The translations under genes were made by a program, and so were the position numbers. DNA of 64,000 bases, taken from positions 930,001 through 994,000 of the forward strand of contig NW_024104304.1 in the NCBI RefSeq assembly GCF_003945595.2, read 5' to 3'. Source of the DNA: Pipra filicauda (taxonomy: Eukaryota; Chordata; Aves; Passeriformes; Pipridae). The stretch's first letter is position 1, and each line of letters starts with the position of its first letter. Shown one piece after another: positions 36,501 through 52,800 of the stretch. The notes beneath the pieces are model-generated. The model was not told the origin of the DNA and searched no databases. It worked only from the letters and a program-made list of their open reading frames with translations.

Positions 36501-36758
36501 TTTCTATATTTTGAAGTGTTGAAAAGATAGCATACAGCAGTAGGGAAAATATGTTCATCTGTTTCTCTGGGTTTTTTTGCTGTCTACTGACATTGCTCAC
36601 AGAAGTAATTTGTTGCTTTATGTAGTAATATTAAGGTAGCTGTGTTTATGACTAGTTATCAACTACAGTTTGAGATTATAATCTTTTTTTTTTTAATCTG
36701 TACAGAGCAAGATGTAGAATTGCAAGAAGCTATCAAGAGGAGCCTTGAGGAAATGTAA
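465..36758 (+). CDS. ZNF451: ZNF451, E3 SUMO-protein ligase / SUMO E4 elongase (complete CDS, 14 coding exons)
   Basis: Joining 465-545, 8289-8372, 9570-9695, 11211-11322, 11901-12051, 13466-13592, 15243-15396, 17355-17502, 18042-19690, 20589-20723, 24661-24791, 25922-26108, 34540-34614 and 36706-36758 gives 3,213 nt: 1,070 codons plus TAA. Every junction is GT-AG and every phase matches. The human protein is about 1,061 residues and collinear as I recall it. Visible parts are SIM1 (IEFV, 23-26), PLRP (30-33), SIM2 (IDLV, 38-41), a basic/coiled segment (56-135), C2H2-like fingers (164-850), a PIN-like region (about 880-1028) and a C-terminal UIM (1054-1070). In the family, the tandem SIMs hold donor and back-side SUMO on UBC9 and extend SUMO2/3 chains in the nucleus. 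The ATG at 465 is the first in the exon and has G at +4. Introns 3, 4, 5, 9, 10 and 14 contain nothing I recognise. Confidence 0.96.
1200..1372 (-). repeat. CR1 LINE 3'-end fragment, antisense, with internal duplication
   Basis: This reads as the reverse complement of a CR1 3' end: AGGTTGGGAAAGACTGTTAAGATCATTGACTCCAAC-type sequence followed by the 'CCAGCACTGC-AAG-CCACTAAACCATGTCCC' block. That block occurs twice with a 55-bp period (from 1253 and from 1308). The element sits in ZNF451 intron 2. Confidence 0.85.
1716..2362 (+). repeat. CR1 LINE 3' fragment, sense
   Basis: The sequence follows the standard CR1 3' end. A remnant of the ORF2 C-terminus (about 1716-1850) is followed by the 3' UTR and a terminus (2320-2358) with 'GATCTTCAAGGACCC' and 'CCAACCCAAACCATTCC'. 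It is 5'-truncated and coding frames are broken. The 63-69-codon frames here are CR1 debris, not genes. Confidence 0.92.
7145..7812 (+). mobile_element. Endogenous-retrovirus LTR, sense, interrupted by a CR1
   Basis: From about 7145 the sequence follows the common avian ERV LTR pattern. There is a 5' part with GTTGATAACACACC and 'GACAGCTGACTCAAACTGACC' (7350-7375). After the nested CR1 comes a 3' part with AATAAA (7631-7636), ATTAAA (7681) and a 'GCTTGGTGG' to 'CCATCA' end near 7812. No internal retroviral genes flank it, so it is a solo LTR. Boundaries are approximate and no clear target duplication is visible. Confidence 0.8.
7449..7540 (+). repeat. CR1 3' end nested inside the LTR
   Basis: A short 5'-truncated CR1 end carries 'GGCACCCCTGCCCATGACAG', 'GATCTTTAAGGTCCC' and 'AACCCAAACCATTCTGTGAT'. 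The LTR sequence resumes on its far side, so the CR1 inserted after the LTR. Confidence 0.88.
8289..8372 (+). CDS. ZNF451: ZNF451 exon: PLRP linker and SIM2
   Basis: This exon encodes residues 28-55, phase 0 at both ends, with acceptor TTCCAG and donor GTGAGT. It carries the inter-SIM PLRP motif (30-33) and the second SIM core IDLV (38-41), followed by a serine/acidic patch (42-47) typical of phospho-SIMs. Residue 37, just before the core, is Cys where I recall Tyr in the human protein. Confidence 0.95.
9570..9695 (+). CDS. ZNF451: ZNF451 exon: basic and helical linker
   Basis: This exon encodes residues 56-97, phase 0 to phase 0. It is rich in Lys, Arg, Glu and Gln. The start (RPSKRKDH) could serve as a nuclear-localisation patch, and the rest looks like a charged alpha-helix. 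The central part closely matches the mammalian protein. Confidence 0.94.
11211..11322 (+). CDS. ZNF451: ZNF451 exon: conserved linker before the fingers
   Basis: This exon encodes residues 98-134 and the first base of codon 135. The acceptor is TCTCGCAG and the donor GTAAGA. The segment contains the highly conserved stretch [20 protein letters not shown] and has no cysteine finger of its own. Confidence 0.95.
11901..12051 (+). CDS. ZNF451: ZNF451 exon: first C2H2 finger, start
   Basis: This exon encodes the end of codon 135 through 184 plus two bases of 185. A Gly/Lys/Ser-rich linker leads into C164-x4-C169-x12-H182. The second histidine (H188) lies in the next exon, so the intron splits the finger near its C-terminal end. 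Confidence 0.94.
12609..13156 (-). mobile_element. Solo endogenous-retrovirus LTR, antisense
   Basis: On the minus strand this is a 548-bp LTR running TG...CA. On the plus strand it opens TGTCATGGATTAACCCC and closes 'AACTCCATCCCAGCTAGAAC...TGCA'. It includes the same 'GGTCAGCTGTCC' block (reverse complement) as the 7145-7812 copy, so the two belong to one family. The flanks GGAAG and GGGAG are a near-match 5-bp target duplication. No internal genes are present. It lies in ZNF451 intron 6. Confidence 0.82.
13466..13592 (+). CDS. ZNF451: ZNF451 exon: end of finger 1 and a second, atypical finger
   Basis: This exon encodes the last base of codon 185 through 227. H188 completes finger 1. C207-x2-C210-x12-H223 starts another finger. 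Its last ligand would be H234 in the next exon, which gives unusually long spacing, so it may not be a classical finger. Confidence 0.94.
13593..17354 (+). other. ZNF451: ZNF451 introns 7 and 8
   Basis: Apart from the 154-nt exon at 15243, I recognise no repeat, RNA gene or extra exon in these two introns. Short open frames on either strand lack homology I can name and look like chance. Confidence 0.6.
15243..15396 (+). CDS. ZNF451: ZNF451 exon: C2H2 finger
   Basis: This exon encodes residues 228-278 plus one base of 279. It contains a well-formed finger, C248-x2-C251-x12-H264-x5-H270. The acceptor TTTTCCAG and donor GTACGT preserve phase with the next exon at 17355. Confidence 0.93.
17355..17502 (+). 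CDS. ZNF451: ZNF451 exon: C2H2 finger
   Basis: This exon encodes residues 279-327 plus two bases of 328. C310-x2-C313-x12-H326 belongs to a finger completed by H332 in the large exon. The donor is GTTTGT, weaker than most in this gene, but the frame and the match to the mammalian protein support it. Confidence 0.92.
18042..19690 (+). CDS. ZNF451: ZNF451 large exon: C2H2-like zinc-finger block
   Basis: This 1,649-nt exon encodes residues 328-877 plus one base of 878. It holds about eight Cys/His finger-like units, including C357/C360/H373/H379, a WFCEC unit, a CxxC finger ending [10 protein letters not shown], a WCRAC unit, WQCRIC, YSCGLC, YFCGLC, WFRCCLC and VRCAAC. Several have irregular spacing or Cys-Cys pairs, as in the mammalian protein, so not all need bind zinc. 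The last ~55 residues are low-complexity and acidic/basic. The antisense and out-of-frame reading frames over this exon are shadows. Confidence 0.97.
20589..20723 (+). CDS. ZNF451: ZNF451 exon: start of PIN-like region
   Basis: This exon encodes residues 878-922 plus one base. It contains the conserved ELPDLDYL and the hydrophobic strand IVLVDLDNW (893-901), whose acidic residues D897 and D899 resemble the first acidic strand of PIN/NYN-type folds. The PIN-like label rests on family knowledge; nuclease activity is not implied. Confidence 0.94.
21064..21388 (+). mobile_element. tRNA-Glu-derived SINE
   Basis: Bases ~21064-21140 are a decayed tRNA-Glu (anticodon CTC). The B box GGTTCGATTCC is intact, the anticodon arm 'GGCGCTCTCACCGCC' is intact, and the acceptor and T stems are damaged by a few changes. 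A ~200-bp body of unknown origin follows. From 21341 the tail matches the 3' end of the LINE at 61208-61744, including a CTTCA-TTCG-TGAAG hairpin (21362-21375) and a CATGATGA end. This is the head-body-LINE-tail layout of a tRNA SINE. I see no clear target duplication. It lies in ZNF451 intron 11, same strand. Confidence 0.85.
21476..21532 (-). repeat. CR1 3' terminus, antisense, short
   Basis: The sequence 'AGAATCATAGAATGGTTTGG' followed by GTTGAAAGGGA is the reverse complement of the CR1 3' end. Only ~55 bp remain. It lies ~90 bp downstream of the SINE. Confidence 0.8.
22242..22295 (-). repeat. CR1 3' terminus, antisense, short
   Basis: The double ATCATAGAATCATAGAATG followed by GGTTGGAATGAAC and TTTAAAGATCGTCTA is the reverse complement of a CR1 3' end with its 8-bp terminal repeats. 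About 54 bp remain. Confidence 0.78.
24172..24192. repeat. (AT)n microsatellite
   Basis: An uninterrupted AT dinucleotide run of about ten units in ZNF451 intron 11. Confidence 0.9.
24661..24791 (+). CDS. ZNF451: ZNF451 exon: PIN-like region, middle
   Basis: This exon encodes residues 923-966 and ends in phase 0. The segment around NWKPP and GCFFLHPRC is nearly identical to mammals and leads into an Ala/Asp-rich helix ([11 protein letters not shown]). The acceptor follows a long T-rich tract and the donor is GTAAGT. Confidence 0.95.
25281..25530 (-). repeat. CR1 LINE 3' fragment, antisense
   Basis: On the plus strand it begins AGAATCATAGAATTG and continues through 'GGGATGGTGACTCCACCAC', 'CCTGGGCAGCCTGTT' and 'CCTAAACCTCCCCTGG', the typical reverse-complement order of a CR1 3' UTR. 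It lies in ZNF451 intron 12, close upstream of the exon at 25922. Confidence 0.92.
25922..26108 (+). CDS. ZNF451: ZNF451 exon: end of PIN-like region
   Basis: This exon encodes residues 967-1028 plus one base. It contains the conserved [17 protein letters not shown], a 'GD-x-x-F' turn typical of the later acidic site in PIN-like folds, and ILNPHH. The donor is GTAGAA, a weak site. Reading through it gives an in-frame stop at 26117-26119. Confidence 0.95.
26117..26185 (+). terminator. ZNF451: Possible intronic polyadenylation site of ZNF451 (alternative 3' end)
   Basis: If the exon 25922-26108 donor is not used, the frame continues for two codons and stops at TAA 26117-26119. A canonical AATAAA follows at 26161-26166, at the start of the 8.4-kb intron 13. 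Such an isoform would keep the PIN-like region but lack both UIM-like motifs. This is an inference only. Confidence 0.3.
27297..28000 (+). repeat. CR1 LINE 3' fragment, sense
   Basis: It starts in the end of ORF2 (GAGAAGGACTTGGGGG, then a CNPESQL-like frame), passes the 'GACATGGACCTGTTGGAGCG' block, and ends with GATGATCTTTAACATTC and 'TTCTATGTTTCTATGCATTA' terminal repeats. Coding frames are broken. Confidence 0.93.
32176..32870 (+). repeat. CR1 LINE fragment, sense: reverse transcriptase C-terminal half to 3' end
   Basis: The frame [11 protein letters not shown]...GSVLGP-like...INDL...DDTK...[15 protein letters not shown] is the C-terminal half of CR1 ORF2 with frameshifts, and the FADD catalytic box has decayed to VDD. 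It ends in CR1-type sequence 'CTTGAGCAGGGAGGCTGGAC' and 'CATTCTGTGAC'. It lies in ZNF451 intron 13. Confidence 0.9.
32871..33090 (+). repeat. CR1 LINE internal fragment, sense: reverse transcriptase middle
   Basis: The frame contains [26 protein letters not shown] and WIKNWLE. These are the fingers/palm part of CR1 reverse transcriptase, which precedes the part found in the fragment immediately upstream. No CR1 3' end follows, so this is an internal remnant. Confidence 0.88.
34540..34614 (+). CDS. ZNF451: ZNF451 penultimate coding exon: UIM-like motif
   Basis: This 75-nt exon encodes residues 1029-1053 and preserves frame. An acidic run (1033-1037) precedes [11 protein letters not shown], which resembles the C-terminal UIM of the next exon but has Thr in place of the invariant Ala. 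The donor is GTCTGT, which is weak. The exon is a multiple of three, so skipping it would keep the frame. Confidence 0.85.
35217..35311. repeat. A-rich low-complexity tract (A/C imperfect repeats)
   Basis: Runs of A broken by CC or CCC, imperfect AAACCC-type units, in ZNF451 intron 14. The 61-67-codon frames over it on both strands are artefacts of this composition. Confidence 0.85.
36331..36346. repeat. (GT)n microsatellite
   Basis: Eight GT units followed by TTTTG in ZNF451 intron 14, ~360 bp upstream of the last exon. Confidence 0.85.
36706..36758 (+). CDS. ZNF451: ZNF451 last coding exon: C-terminal UIM and stop
   Basis: This exon encodes residues 1054-1070 ([17 protein letters not shown]) and TAA. 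It fits the UIM consensus: an acidic start, hydrophobic L1059, invariant A1062 and S1066, and an acidic end. It matches the mammalian C-terminus closely, confirming the end of the gene. Confidence 0.95.
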
Positions 36759-36990
36759 ATGAAGATACTTCAGTATACTAACACTATGTCATCAGAACTG
36801 CTTACAGAAATGGAAGCTTGTTCATCTATTTACAAGGGTTCAGAAATACCACTTTAAAAACACATCTGTATCTAAAATAGTTAGATTTATAATCTGATGT
36901 TCTCTGTTGTACTGATGAACAGCCGGAGTTTATTCATATTCACTGCACTATATTGTGTATGATAAAAATAAATTTTTAAGCCTTTGCATA
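36759..36990 (+). terminator. ZNF451: ZNF451 3' UTR with polyadenylation signal
   Basis: A short 3' UTR follows the stop codon. A canonical AATAAA lies at 36967-36972, followed by T-rich sequence, so cleavage is expected at about 36985-36995. Longer alternative 3' ends are possible. Confidence 0.75.
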
Positions 36991-39900
36991 TTTGTTTCTA
37001 ATAGGTGATGACTAAGCCTCTCCAATCTATCTGTATAAGTTGTTGCCTAATTAGTAGGCTGGTCTTACTAGGTATTTTGGGGCTCCTGGTTCTTTTTTTT
37101 TTTTTTCTTAATTGGTCCTTGTATTTAATTTCTCTGTCACAAAATGTCAGTCTTTATTTACTTTTTCATGTGATCTTTGCAACAGATAAAAATAGTAAAC
37201 TCAAGTTATCTCAGATTTGACTAGCTAATCTTGTTATAAAGAGAAGCTTAGATCACAGATTTATATTGAACATATGGCCTAACTAACATATGCCTGTGAC
37301 CAGTCTCAGTTCATAGACCATAATTCTGTCTCTCATAATTTTTTAAATGTTAGAATCAGGACCACAGACTGTACAGTTAGTTTGCGAGCTTTACTTTTTC
37401 AGTAGTAGCATGGTAGAGTGTTGGATTTGATGGCTTCAAGTTCGACGAGTTCAATTCCTCTCCTTGATCTGAAGCAGGAACAACTTTTGAAGGGAACTTC
37501 CTAGTTTCTGTTTGGAATAGATTTGAGAGAATTTAAACTGTATTATTTTTATATACTATGGTCTTAGCTCCCTTCTGTTCATGAAGAGGTGGCCTTGGAT
37601 AAATTAATGGAAATCTGCTAATTATTTTTGTACTGTCCTTATTTTAGGTGAGATTATTTCTGTGTTTAAAATTATCTGTCATCTTTCTCTTTTTTGTTTA
37701 AAAATACCTATGCAAACTGTCCAGCTTTACTAGCCTGTTATACTTCAGTTAATGATTGTTGTCAGTCAGTAAGAAATCTCAATGTAATAAAAGGCCAGCT
37801 TAATTCTTCTTTTAGTATTCATTCCCCTGTGAGTTTGATTCTACCTGCTGTACCCCTAAATATTTATTATGCAAACAAATACCTTTTGTGTAGAGTAAGA
37901 CGTGGAGAAGGATGGATTTTTCTCACTATTCCAAAAAGTCAGAATAACTGCAGCTGTTTGTCATCATGGTTGGAAAAGCTGGAAGACTAGCACTGGTTTA
38001 TTTCCAATCATGATTCTGATATAATTGCTTTCGCTGAAACAAGTAGAATTAATGAAGAATCTAGTGAGGTATCTCAGTGTTCGTTAGCAATCATACAACT
38101 TGAAGAAACTGTTCAAATGACAGAAAATTGTTTGAACACTTACAATACATTTGATTCTGACACCCAAGTGTTACAGAGTGAACAGGACCTCTTAAATGTT
38201 TTTCACTTGTGTCTGCTGCTTGTTTTCCAGCTGCCAGTCTCAGATTAATTGTACTCCTGATCTAATCTAGGTGTGTAGTTCATACTGCTGCTGCTGAGGA
38301 AGCCCTATTCTGGAAGATTTTGAGTTCCCTTTAGCTACTGACTCAAGCTAAATCAGTTCCAAAATTTTTCACACCGAGTGCTTCTAGTAAAGGGTGGAAT
38401 GAAAGAGAAAACAATTTTTGTCCTCAAAAGCATCTCAGTCCAAGGTACAGAGGCTTTTGGGCAGTTCTTTTTTCATGTAGACCCTAAAGTTGGAAATTAA
38501 TTTCACATGAAAAGATGTTTCAGCTTGAGAAAGTTCTTTGTTTGACTTAATGTTTAAAGCCTGGGTAGACGATTTTCTCTAGAGTCTGCTATGTAACATA
38601 GAATTGGATTATGTGCTTTATTTCTCGTAACAATTTTTTCTGTCATAAATGTAAAGTTTGCTCATACCTGATGGGCCATGACTTAATTGGTTGCATTAAA
38701 AAAAAAGAAAAAAGCCCTGTGTACACACACATTCTCTATACTTGAAGCTGCAGTTATTAAACACATTGCATTGGCCTTGTCATCTGCTTATCAAACCAAA
38801 TAGCAAATCCCAACCACTGCTGCTTTGGCTTTTATAAAACAACTTAATAAAGTTCTAGTTTCTGTATTCTTTTTACGGTAACAGTAGTCTTCAGAATTGG
38901 CAACATCTTGAAATTTGGTCTCATTTTCCTTGGTCTCTTTGAGGTTCTCTCTTAACTATGAAATTTTTCTTTGTGAAGTTTTCTGCCATCACAGGCTTGT
39001 GATACTTCTGTTTCCAGAAGAGCAGAGAAAATTAGATTTTTAAAACACTGCGTGTACAGACATGTGACTTGTTACTCACCAACATCTTGTGGTTGAACAC
39101 CTTGTTCTTCAGCTGGAAAAGGTGTCTTGTAAATGTGTTTCAGAATTTAATGGTTTTGGCTGGTGAGTCTTGTTTAACTGGCTGAAATTTTTGAGGTTTT
39201 TCCTGCATATGCTGAGAGATTTGCCTGCATTTACAAGCACAACTTGTCTGTTAAAAGGAGCTTGCCCAGCATCCTTTACATTTGTACTAGAGGTGATTTG
39301 TCCTGCCCTTTTTAAGAGAATTTACTTTTGTGGTGATGTTTGAATTCATCCTTTGTTAGTCTAAAGTAATTCAGTGGTGCTTTTTTTGTATTTATTTTTA
39401 ATGGGGAAAAAGTCTAATCTCCACCTGACTACTACCAGCTGTTCATTTTAATGCTCTTAATTTCTGTATGATCCATGCATTAAGTTTTACAAAACTGAAA
39501 ACTATGACAAGTTGAGATTGGTATAAGGCTCTTACCTCTGCGGTGCTTTGCGTGCCACATTCTTTCTTATCAAAAAAAATCCCTCTTTTGGTCATATTCA
39601 GAGACAAGGCGAGATACCAAATAAGTCCCTGCAACTTTTATTTAAGACACTGGAGCACTGAAGTGTTATGCCTGCCTGATTGCTTCTGCTGTTTAATAAT
39701 ACTTTAAAAAAAAAAAAAAGAGAGAGATTAGCTTATTGTAAGCTACTTGCTTTGAATATATTTTTTGGGTAGTGGATTAATTTTCTTAGCTTTTCAAAGT
39801 ATACAGGAATGACCACCACTGTTCCTATAGTGGTCATAGAATGCAAACCTTTACCAAATCTTTACCAAATATAGTGAAGTTTATAGAGGTATGAAGTTAC

Positions 39901-40348
39901 GCCATTGTCTTTCTTAAAAGGAAAGTGTTCTATCATCTGCTTGTGCTGTCCTGGTTATGTTTACAGTGACTGCTGTAAATTGGAAGGAGGCGAGGAGGAT
40001 GAATGATGAATTGTTTCAAAATGAATTCAGAAAAATTGGCTGACATTAGCACAAAGACACTTTCTGGCAATTCTTTCCAGCTAAGCAGCTTTATGAAAGT
40101 GCATCTGCATTTTCCTTTGCCACTCCTAACCCCTTCAGGTTTTCTGTAGAAATTCTTAATTCAAGTGGTTTGGAGCTTAGTAGTAACAATCTGCGTCAAA
40201 TAATATGGTCTGAGATATTCTAAAAGCGGATGTAAACAGGTCAGAAAATTTATGGCAAATTTTCTGAATGCTGAATGAGCACTTGAATGGCAAAGCTCTG
40301 CATGCCTGGAAATTTAATGTAGAGTTCTCCTTGCAGAGAACTCCAGTT

Positions 40349-40531
40349 CTCTGCAAGTTCACTTTCACTGTACTATCCTAATTTCTGAAAGTCCTTCCCT
40401 TTTGTAAATCTCTGCAAGTTCACTTTCACTGTACTATCCTAATTTCTGAAAGTCCTTCCCTTTTGTAAATCTCTGCAAGTTCACTTTGACTGCAGTATCC
40501 TAATTTTTGAAGGTACTTCCCTTTGGTTTTT
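40349..40531. repeat. 61-bp minisatellite, three copies
   Basis: The unit starts CTCTGCAAGTTCACTTTCAC. It occurs at 40349-40409, 40410-40470 and 40471-40531. The first two copies are identical and the third has several substitutions. It lies in the ZNF451-BAG2 spacer. Confidence 0.95.
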
Positions 40532-41024
40532 TGCTCAGAGCTCTACTGTCAATTGGCTGAGCATCTGCAGCTGTACAGAAGTTACTGGCTCATTTATTAG
40601 GCGACTTTCCTCCAGTGAGAATGAACTGTTGCATGCCCCAAAATGGTCAAACAACTCTGAGTTCGCTCCTGAGACAGAGGACTTCATTCAGACTTCTGGC
40701 AGGTTTGGGACCTTGGGGCTTGCCTACACAATAAAACCACTGCAGCATGTATAGGCAAACCCAGGGCTAGTTTTAATTAGCATTGGTAACAACAGTAATA
40801 AAGACCCAGCAGCACAGGTTCAGCAGGTGTGAAGTGAGGGGGCAGACGTATTTTGATTGAAAATATCTCCTGAAAACTCAGGTTGGCCCATCTTATTTGC
40901 TATTGTTATGGTGCTGGGGAGACTGCAAGCTGGTTTTGGTTGACTGGCCCAAGCCATGACTGCATCCTTCTGCTATGCATGGGAACTGTTGTATTTCCAT
41001 AACACCTGCATAAGGTTCTTGAAA

Positions 41025-41300
41025 GAATCATAGAATGGTTTGGGTTGGAAGGGACAAAATCATAGAATTCCAACCCCCCTGCCATAGACAGGGACACTCC
41101 CCCTAGACCAGGTTGCTCAAAGCCCCATCCAACCTGACCTTGAACACTTCAGATATGGGGCATCCACAGCTTCTCTGGGCAACCTGTTCCAGTGCTTCAC
41201 CACCCTTCACAGTGAAGAATTTCTTCCATGTACCTAACCTAAATTTCCCCTCTTTCAGCTTCAAAAGATTAAGTTCCTGTAGGTGAAGGCAGGAATATGA
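41025..41300 (-). repeat. CR1 LINE 3' fragment, antisense
   Basis: 'AGAATCATAGAATGGTTTGG', then 'CCATCCAACCTGACCTTGAA', 'GGGCAACCTGTTCCAGTGC' and GAAGAATTTCTTCC give the reverse-complement order of the CR1 3' UTR. It lies in the ZNF451-BAG2 spacer. Confidence 0.93.
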
Positions 41301-43984
41301 TCCTGGATGGCATTTCTTGGGTGTGGACTTTCTCTTTGATCCTGTTCCATGACAGCTCATATGTAAGTGTTAAGGTATGTGACAAGGTATTTATCAGGGT
41401 TTGGAATAAGGCAAAGCTGGAACTAAGGTGCTATTTAGCAGCATGACAGTTTGCAGTGCTTTTGGTGTAGGTCATCTCCTTGGCTCTGGAACTTCTACAG
41501 ATACATCAGATGTCCAAGACCTGGGAAAGTTGCTCTTTCTGCTGCCTTAAGGTTGTGCATGTGAATCAGACTTCTGTACATTGCTCTGTTTTGCAAGCAG
41601 TACCCATTTTTTATGACACTTTACTTTAAACAAAGGACAGCCAGTGGTTTCACTGCTCAGGTGGGAATGCAGGAATGACGGAATACACACTCTCCTCATG
41701 TTCTTCTCACTGGTGCCCATAGCCAGAGCAGGGCTGTGCAGCCCTTCACATGGACACAGCTGTGCAGATGATGAGGAGAGGGGTGTGTTGGTGTGGCATC
41801 ACCAGCAGTCCTGACTGTGCTTCACCACAGATGGCAAGGAGGAGTGTGAAATATGGGCTTTGTTTCAGATGTGTGGGCCCTTCCTCCTCCCATTTCCTCG
41901 CGGCCCCGAAGGACCCAATTCCTGCCTTTTGTGTCTGCAAAATTCTCCCAGTTCAACTGTGAGTCACTTTTCTTCCTCTAGAGGTGGACTCCCATCTTTC
42001 CAGCCCAACTACTTGTTATTTTGGAAAAGTGAAGACTACTGTCCCTTTACTTACCTCGGCAAGAAATAGAGGGGATGGGAGCAATCTACCATCCTAGAGA
42101 GCAGGAAAAGCAATTTTCAAGGTCCTTCTAAGTTTCTAAATGGGAAAATCCTGGTTTTCACAGGCAGTAATGTCAAGGCTTGTCCTGGAAGGCCATTTTC
42201 ACTTTTAAACTTGCATTTTTTTTCCACAGTTTTTGCTATTCTCGCTTCTAGGGTAAAATGTCATTTTGGTGTTAGAAGGTAAGCCAAATGTGATATGTTT
42301 GGACATATATAGCTATTCTCTGCCTGTATTTCTTTGCAGCTTCTACCTGTATGGAATTAAACCCCTGTGCTAGGAAAAAAGAATGTTCAGAGCTGTTTAC
42401 CTACTTGGATTTCTGCTTTTTAAACCCAATCTAATTGATGCTAAATAAATTGACATGGGAAAGATAGAAGGATCTCAGGAAATAAATGGCTGCAAACTAT
42501 ATGTCATGGTTACAAATGGTTTCTGTTTGGGGCGGGAAATGGATTTTAATTATCTTCTATAGAGACTGTAGAGAGATGGATGGAACAATTGTTCAAATGA
42601 AGTTATTTCCATGAGCTCACAGGCAACAAGCCTTGCTTATCCAACCATGTAAAACAAAGAAAACTCAGGCAATTAATTTAACGAGAGTACTTGGGACATG
42701 ATATCATTCTGAATGGACGAGCCTGAAAAAACAGCTATTTTGAATCACAGCGGGATACACATACAAAACAGTATCCCTGTGCAACAAAATCCCTCTTAGC
42801 TGGGTGCCAAAAATTGGTCTGTTAGAACCATGGCGGATTTGCCCAAACCTGGAGTTTTGGGATAAGCAAATTCCTTTTTTAATACTCACAGTAGTGGCAA
42901 GTAAAGCCTATGTGTGATTTGAATTGCTTGTGAGAGAGAAGGTGCCATTTCATACAGTCAATTTAAATATGTTCTTGGAACAAGTCATTACTAGATGTAG
43001 ATCCACTAGCATTTCTTTTCTTTCTAGCACAGAAAGAGAACATAAACCACTTTTCTTTCCAGTAAGCCTTTTTGTATAATCTTGGACAATAACAGCTGGT
43101 GGAACAGCTTCTTTAGTGCAGGTAGTCAGGGGGCTCTTAAAGTTGGCAAGAGAAAGATGCACTATCAGTAGCAGTATCTAGTTGGTTTTTTTGCTGTTCA
43201 GGTTACGCTTGCAGTAAGAGCTGTTTCTCGTTCAACTTTTCTCTCCCCTCACAAATGCTGGATTTTTAAAGCCCTTCTTCATTTTTTCTCCTCCTGTTCC
43301 TTGCATTTTCAGCTGTTTTCAGTTATACAGCTCACTTTTTTAATAGCTTTACATAAAAATAACCATTGACTGGTTGTGGAGTTTCTTGTTTTCTTTAATG
43401 AAAGAGCAAACCAATGAACCAACACTATAGATCAGTTCTGGAACGCAAATCGTCATACCAACAGCTCCCATCTCAAACAAAGTTAATAAAGATATTGGAA
43501 ACCTCATTATTCCTACGGTAGCTTCTGTTTTAGCAAGAGCCAGAGTTCATGCTGCTTTTGCCTGGTCCAGGTTTTGCTGCTTTTGTCACCAAGGGGACTG
43601 GGGGACAGCAGCAGGGGCAACTCAGGGTCTGTCTGTGCCCCCAAAGCCTGCAGAGAGAAGCAGAGGCACCACATGGCTGCCGTTTGTCAGAGCACATGGT
43701 GTCTGTGCAGAGATGCCACGTGTGTCAGGGTGTGTGGTGGCTGGGCACTGCTCCAGGCACCCGCTTGGGGCAGGGCAGGGGTGACACTGCGGTGTTGGTG
43801 ACAACAGGGAACACTCGTCCTGCTGCAGGTCTCATCCTTACACGTGGGCCATCTGTGCCACGCTCGCTGATGAGCTCAGCCGGCCTGGATCCATGTTCGC
43901 TGTGGGGGAGGCGGTGTGCGGTCCCTCTGGCGGGACTGCCCCGCTGAGCCACCCCAAAGTCGGCTGGGGACAGAGACATGAGAG

Positions 43985-52260
<8,276 letters not shown>

Positions 52261-52800
52261 TGCATCCTCCTGGCTACTTCTGGCAAATCGCAGGATAAGC
52301 AAGTGCCCGTAAAAAGCACACAGAAGCCAAGAAAAAATTCTCTGTACGAGCGCACGCGTATGTACACATACACACGCACCAACGTATCCTTGATTCCAAG
52401 TTGCAAGCATTTAATGGGTTTTGGTAGCATTGGCATTTTCTTTTGGCAATAAGGAACGCTATCAGTTCCTCTCTAGAGTCAATACCGTTCTATTGCAAAT
52501 TGTAATTGTGCTTCTGCTGAACTCACAGAAACTGTCAAAATCTAGCCTTTCCTCCATTCTCCTGGGTGTTTTTTAAACTAAAGTTGTTTTGTCCTATCAT
52601 GAGATTTCAGCTTTTCTCTGTTGTATACATAGTGTGTGAACCAGACTTTTGGGGGACAAGAGATAAATCCTGGCAATAAATCAAAACCATTAATAAACTG
52701 TTTACGGTATTTTCATAAACAACAGAGTGTCCTACACATTACCATTTGTAATTTGGCACTTTTTGAATATTTTGAATAAACATATCACAATACTTACAAG
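52261..52800 (+). terminator. BAG2: BAG2 3' UTR with clustered polyadenylation signals
   Basis: Canonical AATAAA hexamers occur at 52675-52680, near 52693 and at 52775-52780, so the 3' UTR is probably ~420-540 nt. No CR1 or other repeat lies within it. Confidence 0.7.

Larger units (their letters stand above)
36991..43984. other. ZNF451-BAG2 intergenic region
   Basis: About 7 kb without a supported gene. It contains a weak tRNA-like remnant (37402-37470), the 61-bp minisatellite (40349-40531), one antisense CR1 (41025-41300) and an unexplained GC-rich block (about 43540-43984). Open frames up to 132 codons in the GC-rich block have no recognisable product. Confidence 0.7.

Noticed and set aside
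40349..40531. CRISPR-like array
   Set aside because: The repeats are direct head-to-tail units without unique spacers, in a vertebrate genome.
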